From the NCBI RefSeq assembly GCF_029227915.1, contig NC_079883.1, positions 2,170,001-2,234,000 of the forward strand: DNA of 64,000 nucleotides, written 5' to 3'. Source of the DNA: Hydractinia symbiolongicarpus (taxonomy: Eukaryota; Cnidaria; Hydrozoa; Anthoathecata; Hydractiniidae). The notes beneath the pieces were generated by a model. It had not been told where the DNA came from, searched no databases, and worked only from the letters and a program-made list of their open reading frames with translations. The translations under genes and the position numbers were made by a program. This document shows positions 1 through 13,666 of this stretch, one piece after another; positions within the stretch are counted from its first letter, which is position 1; each line of letters begins with the position of its first letter.

Positions 1-1559
1 GTAGTTTAACATTATCAACGAAGAACTAATGGTATTCATGGGAATAAAATACTTGATAACAAATGCCTAAATCAAAAACACATTTGAGACATCGCTATCT
101 AAAAAAGGTAACCATTAACAAAAATAAATACTGGAAATGCTTGAAAGTAATTAGCGCTAACAGACCATTTAGTTATTACAACAGGATTTATTGTAATTTT
201 TATATTTGTTATTTTATAAAAATTTGACTGCGATATCCAGCCACAGTAAACATTGTTACTCTAGTAGATTTACGTCGTTATGTTTCTACAGGACATCACA
301 AGGTTAACTAATTAGAGGCAGTTTTACTAAGAGCATTGAGCGCATAGAAATTTTGAAGTATCCTATATTTGGCCATCCATAAAGTACGTAGGCACCAACG
401 TGATAATTTGCTGCATAATCCCCAACCCCCGTACCAATGTTGACACTTCTGCACTTTCGCCGTGACCCACCCTCCCTACGTACGCATGCATACACTTACT
501 AAATTTTAGCACCCAAACTTCCCGCAGTCTTCCGGCCTTTAAAAAACTATGTTATAGTTATTAAAATATTTCGTCTACTTCTGTAAAGAGCTTGTTGTAA
601 CGGACTTAATTGAGACAATTCAGCAAAATAAGCATCAAAATAAGAAAAATCGAAACCACAGATGATCAAAGTGCGCACGTACACATTTCTAAAAGCCTTG
701 TCTTCCTAGCAAGCATCTGCACGCTTTTAGTCTGACCTTTACCCCTCTAGGTATGACTTAATTATTTTAGTCTTTTAGTTACACAGCCAAATTTTTTTTA
801 AATATTCTTTGAAAGTAATATTTACCTTTTTGATGCGTCTATCAAATTGCTTTACACACCTAAGTTGTGTAGACTTTTGTTTATTCCGAGGTTTAGGGTT
901 TACAGTTTCAGCTTTTTAGGTTTGAAAATATATGATTACGTCATATTAGACTAAAAAGATCCTTTAATTTGGGGGAGAGGTAGGTGGTCGTGGGGGTAAT
1001 AAACAAAAATTAGCACTGGAAATCAAACTTACATAATATCAAAACTTTTTTGCATATCTTGATATAAAGTTTTGTAGTTTAAAAATAATTTTATCTTTAA
1101 TAATTGGTAGAAATGTAAGCACGTCAATTTACTGATGATGTAATAAGTTCTCGGATTTTTAACTATAAACGTTGAACAACTTGAGAACGAAGAAAGATTT
1201 TCCAAAAAACCACAATGATTTCATAAACAAAATTTTATTCTCAAGACAATACAATAATGTCATTTTTAATGCAGAATTCCTCTTAATAATATAGATTTTT
1301 TAAGTTTTTATATAACTTGAATATTTGTTGATATGTATAAATATTGTAATTATTTTGCTCACAAAGTAAATGATACATTGTACAGCCGAGAATTTGAGAA
1401 AAGACAGGACGCCTTTTTTTGAATATCAATGTCTTGTAAGTAATGGTGTTTGCATTGTAAACAAATTTTCTTAACAGTTGCCAATATTTACCATTTTTAT
1501 TTTTTATTTTATAACATTTAAACCAATATTTTCAAATATATTTCGTACATATTTCAGAC
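1..1559. other. AT-rich stretch without recognised gene
   Basis: No reading frame here has a recognisable motif, and the short open frames are what chance gives in such AT-rich DNA. I see no tRNA, rRNA or clear transposon end. It may be old intergenic sequence. Confidence 0.5.
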
Positions 1560-2830
1560 AAAAGGTCGCACATACAGATGGTTTTTTTGTCGTGCACTGA
1601 CATAATTCGGGCGTGATTAATATAGAGACGCGATGTCCCAACGTTGAACGCCTAGTTCAGCGTTGGGTACAGGTTAACCTTGTCGCGCAACCAGATGGAG
1701 CAGTGCAGTACAGGTACATAGTATGTTACAAATCCTTTGTAGCGCACACAGCGTTACATTGCTAATGTTTAATAATTTTTCCACAACTTTAGCAAAAATA
1801 AAAACACAAGGTACTATTTGTTGGAATAAGTTTCTATGACAGGAATGAGGATTCAGTGCGGAGTACTTGCGTTCTTTTTAGACGACAACTTCAGTTCAAA
1901 TAAAAGCACAGAAAAATCTGTCGTTAGTCGGACTAGCAAAACTGTCACTCAGGATTTTTTTTATTTACAGAATAAGTTTCAGGGAATGTTCTAAAAGAAG
2001 TGTTAGATAGGAAAACAGTTGTATATCACCTTGCCACAATGTAAAACATGAAATACACATATACATACACCTTGAAATTTTTGTGTAGTTTATTCATAGT
2101 CAACTAGCTGTTTTATGTAGCAAAACACAGAAATCTGTCAACTTGCGCTTTTTAGCTAGCTAGCCAGGTGCATCGAAAAATCGATACATCGATAAAAATA
2201 ATGTTGGCTAGGATAAAAAGTTAGCTATCACGAAAGAATGTTGGCTGGGCTTGCTTCTCATCACATCCTGCTGATTTACGTTTGTAGTCAAAATCTTAAA
2301 GATGGAAAAAAGATTTATACATTGCTAAAAAATGTGAGGAAATATTCATGTAAGTATTCATTTCATGGCGTCGTAGCTTAGTGAATAAACTTTTGTACTT
2401 TGTGCGTTAGACCGGAGTTCGATTTCCCGTGGCAGTGATTCAATATGGACGAGTAAATGGTACCATAGCAACGGGTTAACCCAAGCCATGTGAGGGAAAT
2501 TGGGAGATGGCACAACTTGTTGACCGTTAAATTGCGTCTTCGTAGCTTAAAATGAGCATTAAATGGTCTAGGAATCCCCGTCTAAAGTAATAGACAGGGT
2601 ATGTCCTTCAATATTTGTTAGGATAGCCATGTGAAAAATGCACATCATCATCATCATTTAAGTTTATATGCGTAAAAAGATGAAAATAAAATAATATTTT
2701 AAATACAAATTAGGCTAAATGAAGCAGAATAATGTCAAAAGAAACTTCAAACCTTAATATAACAACATTTAAAATGGCCATCATCGTCCAAGGACATGTT
2801 GTGGCTGCCAAGAATATTTTAATTGGTTAT
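1560..2830. repeat. Diverged copy of composite non-coding repeat R1, split by a SINE
   Basis: The left part carries the blocks that define the repeat also seen at 20.3-23.3 kb: a GTTGAACGCC/GCGTTGGG segment, a 'gagcagtgcagtacaggta' block, GCGCACACAG, and a 'caacttt-agc-aaaataaaaacacaa' block. The right part (about 2150-2350 and 2740-2800) has the GCTAGCTAGC tract, 'aatgttggctaggataaaaa', 'gatttata...aatgtgaggaaatattca' and 'aaaatggcc', which recur at 21.6-21.8 kb and 26.5-26.8 kb. No protein is encoded. A tRNA-derived SINE at 2366-2658 is inserted into it. Confidence 0.6.
2366..2658 (+). mobile_element. tRNA-derived SINE, family 1
   Basis: The tRNA-like head has an A box, TAGCTTAGTGAA, at 2374-2385 and a B box, GAGTTCGATTTC, at about 2415-2426, spaced as in a pol III promoter. 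A central block around 2470-2500 contains 'gccatgtgagggaaattggg', and the 3' end is a short ATC-type tail at 2641-2658. A second copy lies on the minus strand at 9764-10012. It is not a functional tRNA gene, because the acceptor stem and anticodon arm do not fold properly and the unit runs on for about 290 bp. Confidence 0.75.
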
Positions 2831-3034
2831 TTAAAAAACCAAGCTTAGTGATTTGCTTATCAGGCGCAGGCGATAACAGCAAAAATGGGTAACACAGACG
2901 GAATTGGTGTATTATTCATATAGTGGCTTTACAATACTACTAATGACGCCCGTGGAGACATACACAGGTTCTCCGTCCTTAAAATATTGATATATTAAAA
3001 TATCAAGATCATGATATGAATTTAGTAATGCAAT

Positions 3035-3400
3035 ATTTAAATATTTGTCATACCATTCTGTTTAATTTTGTTTAATTTCCTCCCTACATCTGACCATATT
3101 TCCATATACTATGCATTGTCGATGTTAGATACCATCTCTATAATAATACGCTAGGTGTGTCTGTCTGTGTGTCTGTGACAGGCAAAGTGGATGTCTTCAT
3201 TTTCCTTTGATGTTACCGAAAAAAATCTTTGATGTTGCCGAAAAAATATGTCTTCTTTGTCGTGAAAATCCGCGAGTTTTGTGTGGTTTGTTAAATGAAG
3301 TTCTAGCACAAAGTAACGGAAATTGTGTTTGCAAAAAAGATGGCTGTCTTTTTTAAGCATTTGTCTTCTCTTGCCTTCAAAATAAATCTTTACAAAAGCA
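3035..3400. repeat. Two shared sequence blocks
   Basis: About 3035-3140 ('aatatttgtcataccattct...gaccatattt') matches 18066-18170 just upstream of CTCK gene A1, so it is probably a relic of an ancestral CTCK-gene 5' flank. About 3145-3260, with the 'ttgatgttgccgaaaaaatatgtctt' pattern, matches 40395-40500. No coding potential is apparent. Confidence 0.45.
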
Positions 3401-3779
3401 TTTAAAAAGGGGCATGGTATATAAATGAAGTATAGAAAGGTTTCTGTAAGGTTTGTTTATGTTTTTTAAAGTTTTGATGATATTATTGATGCGAGACATG
3501 TTTGTTAGCTAGCATCAACCACAACAACAACAACTAGCTAGCTAGGTAGCTAGGAATTTATAAATATGTAGCCATGTTCTTTATACCTAGCTAGATCTCC
3601 AGTTTATATTTAGGTGACCAGCTATTAGCTGCTGTAGCTACCTTATGCTAGCTGCAGTTTTATGTTGCTTTTTACATGTAAGCTAATCTTAGTGGTCTTT
3701 GCTAAGAATGTGACTGTAACTTATTTTAATTGACATTTTAAGCTTAAATTAACAAGCCACAACAACTTTTAAAAAAGTA

Positions 3780-5480
3780 TTACATAATATTTAAGAAGAG
3801 TTTTAGGACTGTTTTTAAGCAAATAATGTATTTTTCACAATTTGTGTATGCAAATAATGTATTTTTCACATTTTGTGTAGTTAACTAAACTTATATACAT
3901 CGGTTACATGCAATATGACGAAACGATTTTTATTTAACATGTAGTAATTCTGGTACCTTAAGTGTAGTGATTTTTGTTGTTCTAGATGTTCTGACTAAAA
4001 TGTTTTTGTTTATGGCACAACACCGAAAAAACTTGTTTTTTTTTTATATTTTGTATAAATTCTTACCGGGCAGGACTCTGTACAACATACCGAAATGACT
4101 GATCCCTCTCTATTTATAAATTTGATGCGTTCCAAATCACAGTTTTTTGAAATTTTGGGTAACATTTAATGAGTACAAGATGGAAATACTGATTTTTGTT
4201 GAATCAGAAGTATTTCCTACAACCATTCTTTTTTTACACTTTTGTGGAGAAAAAGTGTATGCAATATCATCAGAATAACTGATTTTGTTGCAAACTGTTT
4301 TTCTCTTTCACATTTTGGATTGAAATATTGTTATAAAGGGCATATATCAATAGACATATATATACCAAAATAATTAAATTCTGCAAACTTTGATTTTGTC
4401 GTTCACCTCTCATCTTTTATATTTTGATTAAACTTTTGAGGAAAACCATAGGAATTATTTAGAATTTGTATTTTGTGTTGCAAATTTAGTGCAAAAATTT
4501 AACTGTTGTGAGGGAGGACCATATGCAATTATATATACTAAAAATAATAATTTGATATTCTACAAGTTGTATTTTTCTATGCACTTAAATGACTGCTTTT
4601 TCTGAGTTGAATTTGATGGGTTTCATATCAATTTTGTGGAAGATTTTATGGCTGAAGACAATATAGAACATGCCAATTGAACTGATTTTTGTTCATATTT
4701 TGATTTGCTCCTCATAAACCTTTGTGTTCTACATTTATTGTAAACTTTTGTGAGGAAGGACCATATATATATACAATGTTTTCAAAATAATGATTTTTGT
4801 TGATTTGAAATTTACTCCTTGCTCATTGCTTTTTCGACATTTCAGGTTAAAATGTTTGGTAAAGTCAGTACGGATCATTAGACAAAAATTTTGTTTTGTT
4901 AACCGGTTAATTTTTACATTTTGTGCATATTTTTGCGGGAGAGGATGGTATGCAACCGAATAAATGATTTTTCAAAGTTTAACATTTTGTTTTTAGGTGT
5001 TTTGTGTTTGTTTAATTTTGGCTTTTTGATATTGTTCAGGTTGTATTGTTGTATAAGCATTTAGGGAAAAGACAATGTTTTAAATGGGTAAAGAACTTAT
5101 TTCATAGATCTGTGCTTACTGTTGCAAGCCTTTCTTTTCGACACTTCAGATTAAAATATTAAAGGTTTTCGACATAATCACATAATAAGATGTATACATA
5201 TTTGAGATATGTGTTATTTCTGACATTATTATTATTGTTGTCGTAACTGTCTGGGTTTTGACTGTCAATGTTGTAACTTTCTACTAACTAGATTTTACAC
5301 CTTGCACGCCGTTGTTTTTCATATTTTGTCTGAAGTTTTGTTGGGAGGATTTCATGCGAGTTGACATTTGATATTTTGTGTTAGATTTTAAGAACTTTTT
5401 TGTTAAATTATGACTTATATACTTTCCTTTTATGCATTTTCAGATTATTTTTTTTAGTAAAAGGCATATTCAATATACTG
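3780..5480. repeat. Long degenerate tandem-repeat field
   Basis: A unit of very roughly 100-130 bp recurs in degraded form. Its core reads approximately 'acttttgtgaggaaggacc', then 'atatgcaatatacc', 'aaaataactgatttttgttg', and a T-rich 'ctttttcacattttg' linker. Recognisable copies lie near 4090, 4200, 4280, 4370, 4520, 4750 and 4930. The same unit appears at about 11411-11740. No open frame of note spans it, so it looks like an old satellite or minisatellite. Confidence 0.55.
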
Positions 5481-7320
5481 AAATATTTGCTGATGTCATC
5501 AAAATTCAAATGACAGAACTTTTCAATTGTTTTTCTGCCTAAGTTTATTTTTCCACGGACCTAATCGACTATTAATATCAATAATTGCAGATGTAGAGAT
5601 AATTTGGATTATGTCATAGCTGCGTTTGTGCTTCGATGTAATTAATTGCAACATGCAGAGATAACATGTTACTCTGATTTGAAACATTTTATTAGCGTTA
5701 TGAAATTATGGATTTTTTCGGACAGAAAATTATGTTTGACATTGGATTCATCCCTCAGGAGATATCTTATGTCATATTTCCTTTTTCAATTTTACATTTT
5801 AACATTTTTTACGTGTTTGTGTTGTCGTGCGACTTTTAAATGCCTGAGTTTTAAAAAGCAGGCAGGAGCTAAAAATGTCTGGTTAAAAAGATTTCGGATA
5901 ACATCCGAGATCTTATTAAAACGGGCGGTCTTTTTCTTCTCCTCCTTCTTCTTCTTCTTTGACCGATTTTTTAACCGATTGCCGTGACTTCATGACTTTT
6001 AAAGTCCGACCTGACCCCGCAACACAGCGCTACTCCCACTGTGTGCGCATCTTAATATCCGTTTAATTGGGAAATAACGAAGACTGCGTTACGAATTTGA
6101 TCACAAATATTGTTATAGAATGTTATTTTAACATTATTTGATGAGCTATGGTGGATACTCCTTCAAGTTTTCGTTTCCAGTTATGTTTATAACGAGGCGG
6201 ATTTTGTTCAACTAAACCGAGATCTAGAGGTTAACGCCTAAACGCATTGATGACACAGTTTACCTATACTAAGCGCTTAGTAAAATGTTAACGATGGCTG
6301 TTTCCTGAGTTTCCGTTTAGCCGAAGTTACGATCAAGTTATTTTTCAAAAAAAGGGCATACTATGTCTATATGGATATGTGACATTGTTTGCCTGTACTA
6401 ATCCTCAGTCCGTAGTAATATTTGTTTTGAACTTTTAGCGGTAACGTTCTCTGAAAAATAAAAAAGGTTGGCCAAATGTTTTTGTTATAACAGGATAGCA
6501 ACGAGTTGTAAACTGTGTCTTTATTTCAGCTAAATTTGTAAAAAGTTATTTTTTGAAAAATATATTACAGTGGAAAGACTAAAATGTCGTGTGCCTATTA
6601 TTTTTAAAACATATTACACTCGAAATATTCTGCCCCTCACTCAATTTATGACAAACTTATACTAAGGCGCTTCACCTGAATTTGTGGCAGAGTTTGAAGT
6701 TCTTATTAATCGCTTTTCCAGGCGTTCAACGCAAGGTAACACAGTTACTTACACAGTTTCGACTACGGGTCCCCCGGCTAGTCTAAATATTAATACCAGG
6801 GAATTGCATTTTGGATTTAGTCTCTTTTGTTAATTTTATACCAATGAACGTAGTCATAACCTTTAACTTGTAGCATCCAACTTTATGGTCAAATCTTGGA
6901 TATCTTAAACTTGATAAAGATTTTAGTCACGTCTCAGGTATAATAAAAAATTTCCAAAATATAACTACACCACAAGCATAGATATCTAATAAATTGATAT
7001 GCCAAAACGTCTTTATTTCTTTTTTATGAATGTTAAGTGTAGTGCAGTATTGTTAAAGTATTAATATTCACAAATCACTTTTGGTATATTTGTACTACAT
7101 AAAACATTTTGCAAGTTCAAGATAATACCACGGCATAATACCTATTTATTTCAAATAACTGAATAACATTGTAGAAGTTCTGTACATAACAGGCTACTGG
7201 TGACCTAGGTAGAGGGAACAAAATTGCACACGAACAAGAATCCGAATTCTTTTAGCCTGCAAGGATTTTTCATATACATTTCATATGCGTCTCCATAGCA
7301 TAAATGGGATTTCAAAATTG
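5481..7320. other. No intact gene; relic of a CTCK 5' flank
   Basis: About 5585-5650 ('gcagatgtagagataatttgg', 'gatgtaattaattgc') resembles 18190-18270, the sequence just before the TATA box of CTCK gene A1. The TATA box and exon 1 themselves are not recognisable here. The open frame at 5646-5987 ends in a T-rich, low-complexity tract and shows no domain, so I do not call it a gene. Confidence 0.4.
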
Positions 7321-7449
7321 TGCAGTATAGCAGCAGTTCAAGCGGGTAAAAATAACGTAAAACTATTGAAATTGATTAGCTACTCATGCCGCTTTGCTAT
7401 TCCATTTCGACCATAGCATATTGTTGACGTTCATATTGGGTTTTAGAAC

Positions 7450-7811
7450 ATGGAAACTATGGAAACATCTAACCTGTGAAGTAGGCCGACTAAGGTCTCT
7501 TGCTGGAAATGAGGAACGTATGTCTGGCTGGACTCTCGTTATGAATACAACAGAAGCAAATCTTCTTCACGTGCAGTTTATTTATACAAAAGAACATTTT
7601 TTACTAGACATGTATTCCAAAGACTATCAAGTTAAACTACTGTTCTGGACAATGTAATTCAATTTATCTACCTTGCAATAAAGGCTATAAGGATACGCTT
7701 ACAACGCGGAAAAGTTGCGAGGCGAAAAGCTTACAGTGAAAGAAAGCGAAAAGTGAGTGATATAAAATGGAATTTATTGTTCAATACGAATGTAATTTTT
7801 GTGATAAATAA
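7450..7811 (+). pseudogene. CTCK (gremlin/DAN-like) pseudogene P1
   Basis: This is the oldest-looking member of the cystine-knot cluster. The flank before the ATG ('tgcagtatagcagcagttc', 'gggttttag|aac') lines up with the intron and splice acceptor of genes A1 and B1. The ATG is followed by a TGA at codon 10. Later fragments such as LVMNTTEA, the CNSIYLPG-equivalent 'tgtaattcaatttatctacc', and a final CNFCDK stop match the family in different frames, so there are several frameshifts. Several knot cysteines are lost. Exon 1 and its promoter are absent nearby. It is clearly non-functional, and its flanking similarity reaches about 8450. Confidence 0.85.
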
Positions 7812-9763
7812 GGAGATTTTCCTTAACCTATAAGGTGCTAATATCTTTTTCACCTTTCCGCGCCAGACACGCTCATATGGCAACAAAAAGTAGTTGTAGA
7901 GGCGCCCCTGTTGTGTTTCCAGTTGGGGAAGGGCGCGCTGTATGTATCTGATGTGAAAAAAATAGATTTAGTTGAATAGTCCCGTGTGGAACAGTCGTTT
8001 AATAGAAAAGTCAAGGGCAAATTTGACTTTTTCAGTACGGTTTCTTGAATATTTTTAAACAGCACTGACAACACAAGGAGAACTTTAATCTGAAGAATAA
8101 ATAGAAATGGGAAGCAGTTAAATAAAATAATCGAAAAAAAAAATTTTTAGTTAAAAATGTTTTTTCTTATACTTTAATAATTACTGACATCTTGTACATC
8201 ATTTGGATCGGTGTAAAATTATGTAAATAGGAAATTGTCCAATTATTACGTTTAGTTTCTACTTACTTCGGTGCTTCATTATTTTTTTAATAGTTATATA
8301 TTACATAGCATTACATATGCCAAGTGAAAATTGTTAGACGTCTTTTCTTTATTGTCTTAAATCCAATAATATTTTAGTCAAATAATAAGGATCTTTTTTA
8401 CATAATTAGACCACCCTGCGGCCTTCAAGTTTTACATATTTGGAAGTTAAATATTCTTAAATATGTATCGTTATATCTAAAGATGCTAACAATTATGGCA
8501 AGTCAAAAAAGAATTTCATTATTTTTATAATTCTCTTATAATCAACTTGTTTGCAAGCACTAAAATTCACATTCGCTAATTTAGGCTGGTGACATAATTC
8601 ATACTTATTCACAATATATGTTCTCTAGATAAGCTATTATTATCACCTTTACATTTTTATATGTAGGCTTTTGAAAACAATACAATACTTCATCTAATTG
8701 GATTTTCGTTAATTTTGCTGATCGATATCACAAATACAAAAAATAGAGCTAACCAATTTCATATCGTAAGTACTTGGTTAAGCCTTTTATTTATTTGAGG
8801 ATTTTTATCAAAATGAAGTTTAAGTCTAAAAACCTAGTAATTTTAAAACTATAATTTAAAAAAATGGGTTTATGAAACTTTATTTTCTGATGAATTATTA
8901 AGCTTGTGGAAAATTTAAAATGTTAAATTTATTTCATATCAGGAAATGATTTACTTTAAACTAGTCCCCTTTTAAAAGATGGTAAGCTCATTTAAAGTTC
9001 AATTGTTTTCCATAACCAAAGATTTGTTGCAATATGTCAAAAAAGTACCTAGGAACAAGTTATGAGCTAGGAACAATTTCTTAAAATGTTTTTATTGTGT
9101 CGCCGCACTTTACGGAGTGTTACAACACATTTTTGCACCATATTTTCTATTAAAATTAAAACCGCCTAAATAAAGTTGCAGTATAGTGGTAGCACAATTG
9201 TTTGGTCTATCACATGTGAGAGAAAGAAGCATGGAATGACACAATTCCTGATGCACGGGCATAAAAAACGTCCCTGGCGTCGCCCTAGCTTAAGACAAAC
9301 TTTTTTGACCAGGTAGCTGGCTGCATTTTTTTAAATCATCAGCAAAAAGCTTAAAAATCTTCACTAAATTCTATGTTGATTTTGTTTTCTTTTAAACACA
9401 AACTTCTAATTCTTCTGACTTCCGTATATTTTGCAGACCTTATTAACGCACTTACGTCAGCTCCAGCATAAATTTAATAAATATTGAACGGCCGCAGCGA
9501 ATCCAAATAAACATGATCGGATGTTGATAAGTCCAATAATCCACGTTATGCGCTTGTATACATGTTTTATTGGTATCAGCTAACAGGGATCCGCATACAA
9601 CATCTGTTTTATCATTTACCAAATTGTGTTTTGCTTTTCGTTGTTTTTGCCCCTGACATAATTTATAATTCATGTAAATAAATTCAAACATCCTGATGTG
9701 ATTAATTATGATCATATTGTGGTATGATAGTGTACATGTAATTTTGAAGATCTAGCAAGCACA
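7812..9763. other. 3' flank of pseudogene P1, then unassigned AT-rich DNA
   Basis: Up to about 8450 the sequence is a diverged version of the 3' flank of genes A1 and B1; for example 'tagaccaccctgcggcctt' near 8408 matches 19808 and 44828. From 8450 to 9763 I recognise nothing. Confidence 0.45.
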
Positions 9764-10012
9764 TGGCGTTGCATGCAGCAAGACGCCTTACAGGGTGTAT
9801 TTACAGTGATCACTACCAAACACGGCTAGTCTCATACATGTCAGGGGATATGACATGTCTATTATCTTCCACTCAGAAAGTGTGGTTCCCATTTCCTCAC
9901 ATGGTTGGGATATGGTAATATTTACTCGCCCATATTAAATCCCCGCTAACGACAGTAAAACCTCGGTCGGTCGCAAAAGATGCTAAAGTTATAGCCACTA
10001 AGCTACAGTGAT
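9764..10012 (-). mobile_element. tRNA-derived SINE, family 1 (reverse orientation)
   Basis: Read on the minus strand it starts with an exact A box, TAGCTTAGTGGC (9994-10005). Next come a degraded B box and the family core 'atatgggcgagtaaatattaccat' and 'ccatgtgaggaaatggg'. These match the copy at 2366-2658 block by block. Confidence 0.7.
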
Positions 10013-11783
10013 TAGCTAGTTAGCAAGCTTTGTGCGGTTTTACTTTCCCTTTTTTATTGTTATTCTAACATATTATTTGATTTTTTTTCTTCAATTATTT
10101 CACTTGAGTTACAGCAGTCTTTGTGCTAGATAAAAGTGAAAAAAATAATCACAAATTTTAAAAATGATTTAACTCTAGCCAGGGGCATTTCAAATAAAAA
10201 TGTTGGAGAGCTGATTAATCAAGTATTAGGGGAGCTATAATTCTGCGCGTTTTAACAGTTTCAATAAACTGTGTTTATTCATATCAGCGCAAAATGCATT
10301 GTGTTAAACTTATTTTGTAAAATAAGAAAACATTGCGTTTTATTTAACACTGGATATTACATTTCATATACAGCCAGGTTCTACATAAAAAAGTGACAAG
10401 AACTTTCGTTAAAAAGTGAAAATTCACTACAATATAAGAAAATTATGGTGCATCGTGCTGATGCCAAACTTGCTGGCCTATGTTTCTTGTAATAAAGCAG
10501 TTAGTTATTTTTTCAAATTAATTTTTAGATCTGGTAAAAAATTTTTTGTTGAAGAAACGTGACTTGCTGCGGTTTTAGTTATGGCAGCTATGGTGAATCG
10601 AAGCAACCATTTTCTTTGCAAAGAAGTTTTTAGGCATCTTTTGGTGATTTCACTATATGGTGGAACTTAACAACAGTACAAGACCCCATCACGTGGTTGA
10701 TGAGCTTTTGAACATAAGCTATTAGTGTTCCTTAATCAGCCATGCTTCAGAGCGTCCATACTTTGGGGTTTACCTGAAGAACGATGACAAAAATATTCTT
10801 ACAATAAAAGTTTATTTTGATATTCCATTATTGCCAAAAAATTGTATTCTAAATGATTACGCCAACAACATTATTATATATGTATCTTTGTAAAAATTTT
10901 TACACACTTCTTGATAATGGGTGGATGAACAGCAAAAATTTTGAAAAAAAAGTTAAAAAATATCGATGGTTGTTATTAATATTTTCTCTGAACAGATAAG
11001 ACACTTCTTTCAGATAATTCCCATATCAAAATATATAAAATGACTTGCCTATATAAGCCGACACTATAAACTTCTATTTGTTCTTCCAAGGCGGAAAACT
11101 TTATAATTTTTTAAAAATAATTCTAAGCCGTTTAGCCCGCTGTAGATTTTGCTGTCGGTCGAAAAAACATACTTCTCACTCGAGTTAAAAGTTTTACGAC
11201 TGCAGTAAATATTAAAATAATGTCTTTAAATTGAGTATAGCATGGTATGACCTGCAATCGCAGTTCCTAAGTTCCATAATTGTCGCATTTTTAGAGGGCC
11301 CGTTAAACCAATTTTGACAGCATGTTAATTTTGACAAAGACACATGTCCAGAAAACATTATAACCAATTATCACGCCTTAATTAAGCCAGATAGATCTAA
11401 TGAAATAGCTTTGATAGGTTTGGGAAAACATGTTTTATCCCGTCCAGAGAAATTAGACTTAACATTATATCACTCTTTAGGGTTAAATATGGCCCAAATC
11501 TTTTTTCATTTTGTTGGAAAGTTTCTCAAGACAATTTTTTTGAAAAGTGCTAGATACAAATTTTGGACAAAGGACCATATGCGACTTTCCTTAGCGATAC
11601 TGAAAGATTTAATGCTAGTAGAATTAGCTTTTGATCCTTTGTTATGTAAATTTTAAAGGGAAGGAATGTATATGATATATCAAAATGACTGGTGTTTTGT
11701 TGATTTAAATTTGTTTGTTTATTTGAAAAAAAATCCAGAAAGAAATGTTATTTGATTGAGGAAAAATCCATTTATCAATTTTT
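10013..11783. other. No gene; tandem-repeat unit copies at the right end
   Basis: The left and middle parts hold nothing recognisable. About 11411-11740 contains diverged units of the 3.8-5.5 kb tandem repeat ('ggaccatatgcgac', 'gatatatcaaaatgactgg', 'gttttgttgattt'). The 81-codon open frame at 11411-11656 is translated repeat, not a gene. Confidence 0.45.
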
Positions 11784-13192
11784 TTAACTCTATTAGCAAC
11801 GGGTGAAAAAAACTGGAGTAACACCGAGAGGGTACTTTAACGACACCCCAAGAAAATTTTTTGTTGGAATGCGCTATGAATCTATTTTTGGCAAGGGGAT
11901 ATTTAACCATATTACTACCATAATGTTAAAAAAATATGAAAAGTAGTTTGATAATGGCCACTACGGCGTGGTTGTAGCTATTCGAGACATGTCGAAAAAA
12001 AAAGGATTTTGGTCAAAAAACCTACAATTTCAAATTTTGCTTGTAGAATTTAATTATCTTTTTCTGGATTCATAAAAGATTGTATAATCAGGAAGTATAA
12101 ACAAAAATGAACATAAATGTACATTCTATGCCGTGTATGTAGCCAAGTTTTTTGTTATCTTTGGTTAAATGTTTTGCATTTTTGCACTAAGCGAGTTTTC
12201 CATGTATAGCGAGAACATCCCTGGCAGATACATCGGTTACTTGATAAAAGTTTCCTCTTTTTCATGTAGCCTGCACCAATAGCGTTCTCCACACAAATGT
12301 AACATCTTCCTCTCGTGTCGCCTAATGTTGGCCCTAACTCGTCGTTTGCGGGCAGTTCTGGCCGTGTTCAATAAATATGCGAATGCAACCATTGTCCATT
12401 TTCTCGATTTCGTTTTGCATGTAAGAAATCCCATTTGCTGGTAAAAATGTCGGTTCTGCCCTTTGTAAAAGCATACAATTTGTATGTTCCAAACTTTTCT
12501 TTCTTGTCGTCCTTTGTGAGACCCATAATTGGTTTGTTCCTTTTCAGCATCAGTACTTTTTTTCCCCGTTGATGATTTGACCACGTGCGACATCTTTTTG
12601 CCAGTAAACCTCTGTTGTCAATTACTGCCTATTTCTTACTTTTTTGAGGTCTTTTGGAATACCTTTAGAGTTGATCTGTCGTCTACCAATACTAGCTATT
12701 GTCTCTTCGTACAACCACATTTCCAAGCTGTGTGAGGTATACAATCTGTCGAAGGATATGTTTCTTCCATTCAATTGAAGCTTACTCTCTAGCTTTTCCA
12801 CCAAATACTTCACAATATTCTCCGTTCCTTGAATGTAGTATGCACGGCTTTCTTCCACAGGCTTTTCACTATGCGGCGTAGCAATGAAAGTGTACGGATA
12901 GCGGGAGGAATTGACAGATTTGATCAATTGATGACTTCTTCAACTTCTTCATCTTCTTCATCTTCTACTTCTCCATCTTCACCATCTTCGCCTTCTACTT
13001 CTTCATCTTCAGTGTCTTCCACTAAAAAATAATATTTCAGTACTACTGTGCATCACTGAAAAAACAACCTCATATGAAATAAAAAATGAGAAAATTAGCT
13101 TACCATCATCTCCATTTAGATCATTCAGATATACCGCTTCTTCTTCGCTATCGTAAAGGGCTTAAACAATAAGCTCACTCCAACTGGAATAC

Positions 13193-13666
13193 ATGCACTC
13201 GGAAACAACTAAATGTGTGTTTTGTATTGCAACACTGATGAAGCAGTCAAGGCCGACTTTCCACCCCGAACCTTTAAGTTTTCTTGCATTCCCTGCGAAT
13301 AAGAACATATGTGTGGTGGAATGCATCAATGAATATTTGGAAAGGACTGTTCACTTTAGGCCTGAAAGTCACAAGGGGGCCTTTCTTATAAGCTATGCGA
13401 AGCCACATAAAGCTGTAACATCTCCCTCAATATCTAGACACGTTTGCAAGTTTTTGAAGTCGGCTGGTATCGATACCGTCACTTTCACTGGTCACTCTAC
13501 CAGATCAGCTGCAACGTCAGCAGCAGCAAGCACAGGATTCTCGTTAACAGAGATCAGTAGAGCGGCAGGCTGGTCGAATGCAAACACATTCCAGATGGAT
13601 TATCATATAAGGATTAACGAGAACTTTGGAAATACAATAAACAATTTTGTTAACAAAACTTTGTAG
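13193..13666 (+). pseudogene. Tyrosine recombinase C-terminal fragment (Crypton/DIRS-type)
   Basis: The 157-residue open frame ends in a tyrosine-recombinase catalytic half: HSTR at residues 101-104 (H-x-x-R), a GW pair at 126-127 and the candidate nucleophile Tyr137. The preceding region (CVVECINEYLERT, then SYAKPHK) matches the layout of eukaryotic Crypton/DIRS-type recombinases. The upstream domain with the first catalytic Arg is missing, so this is the last third or so of a normal protein. It lies opposite in strand to the surrounding piggyBac remnant, inside the latter's transposase span, which suggests a nested insertion or capture. The frame is still open, so decay is recent or slow. 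Confidence 0.75.

Noticed and set aside
2371-2435. Possible tRNA gene
   Set aside because: A and B boxes exist, but the cloverleaf does not form and the sequence continues as a SINE body with an ATC-type tail.
5646-5987. 113-codon plus-strand open frame
   Set aside because: It ends in a TTC/TTT low-complexity tract and has no motif, splice context or conservation in the other blocks.
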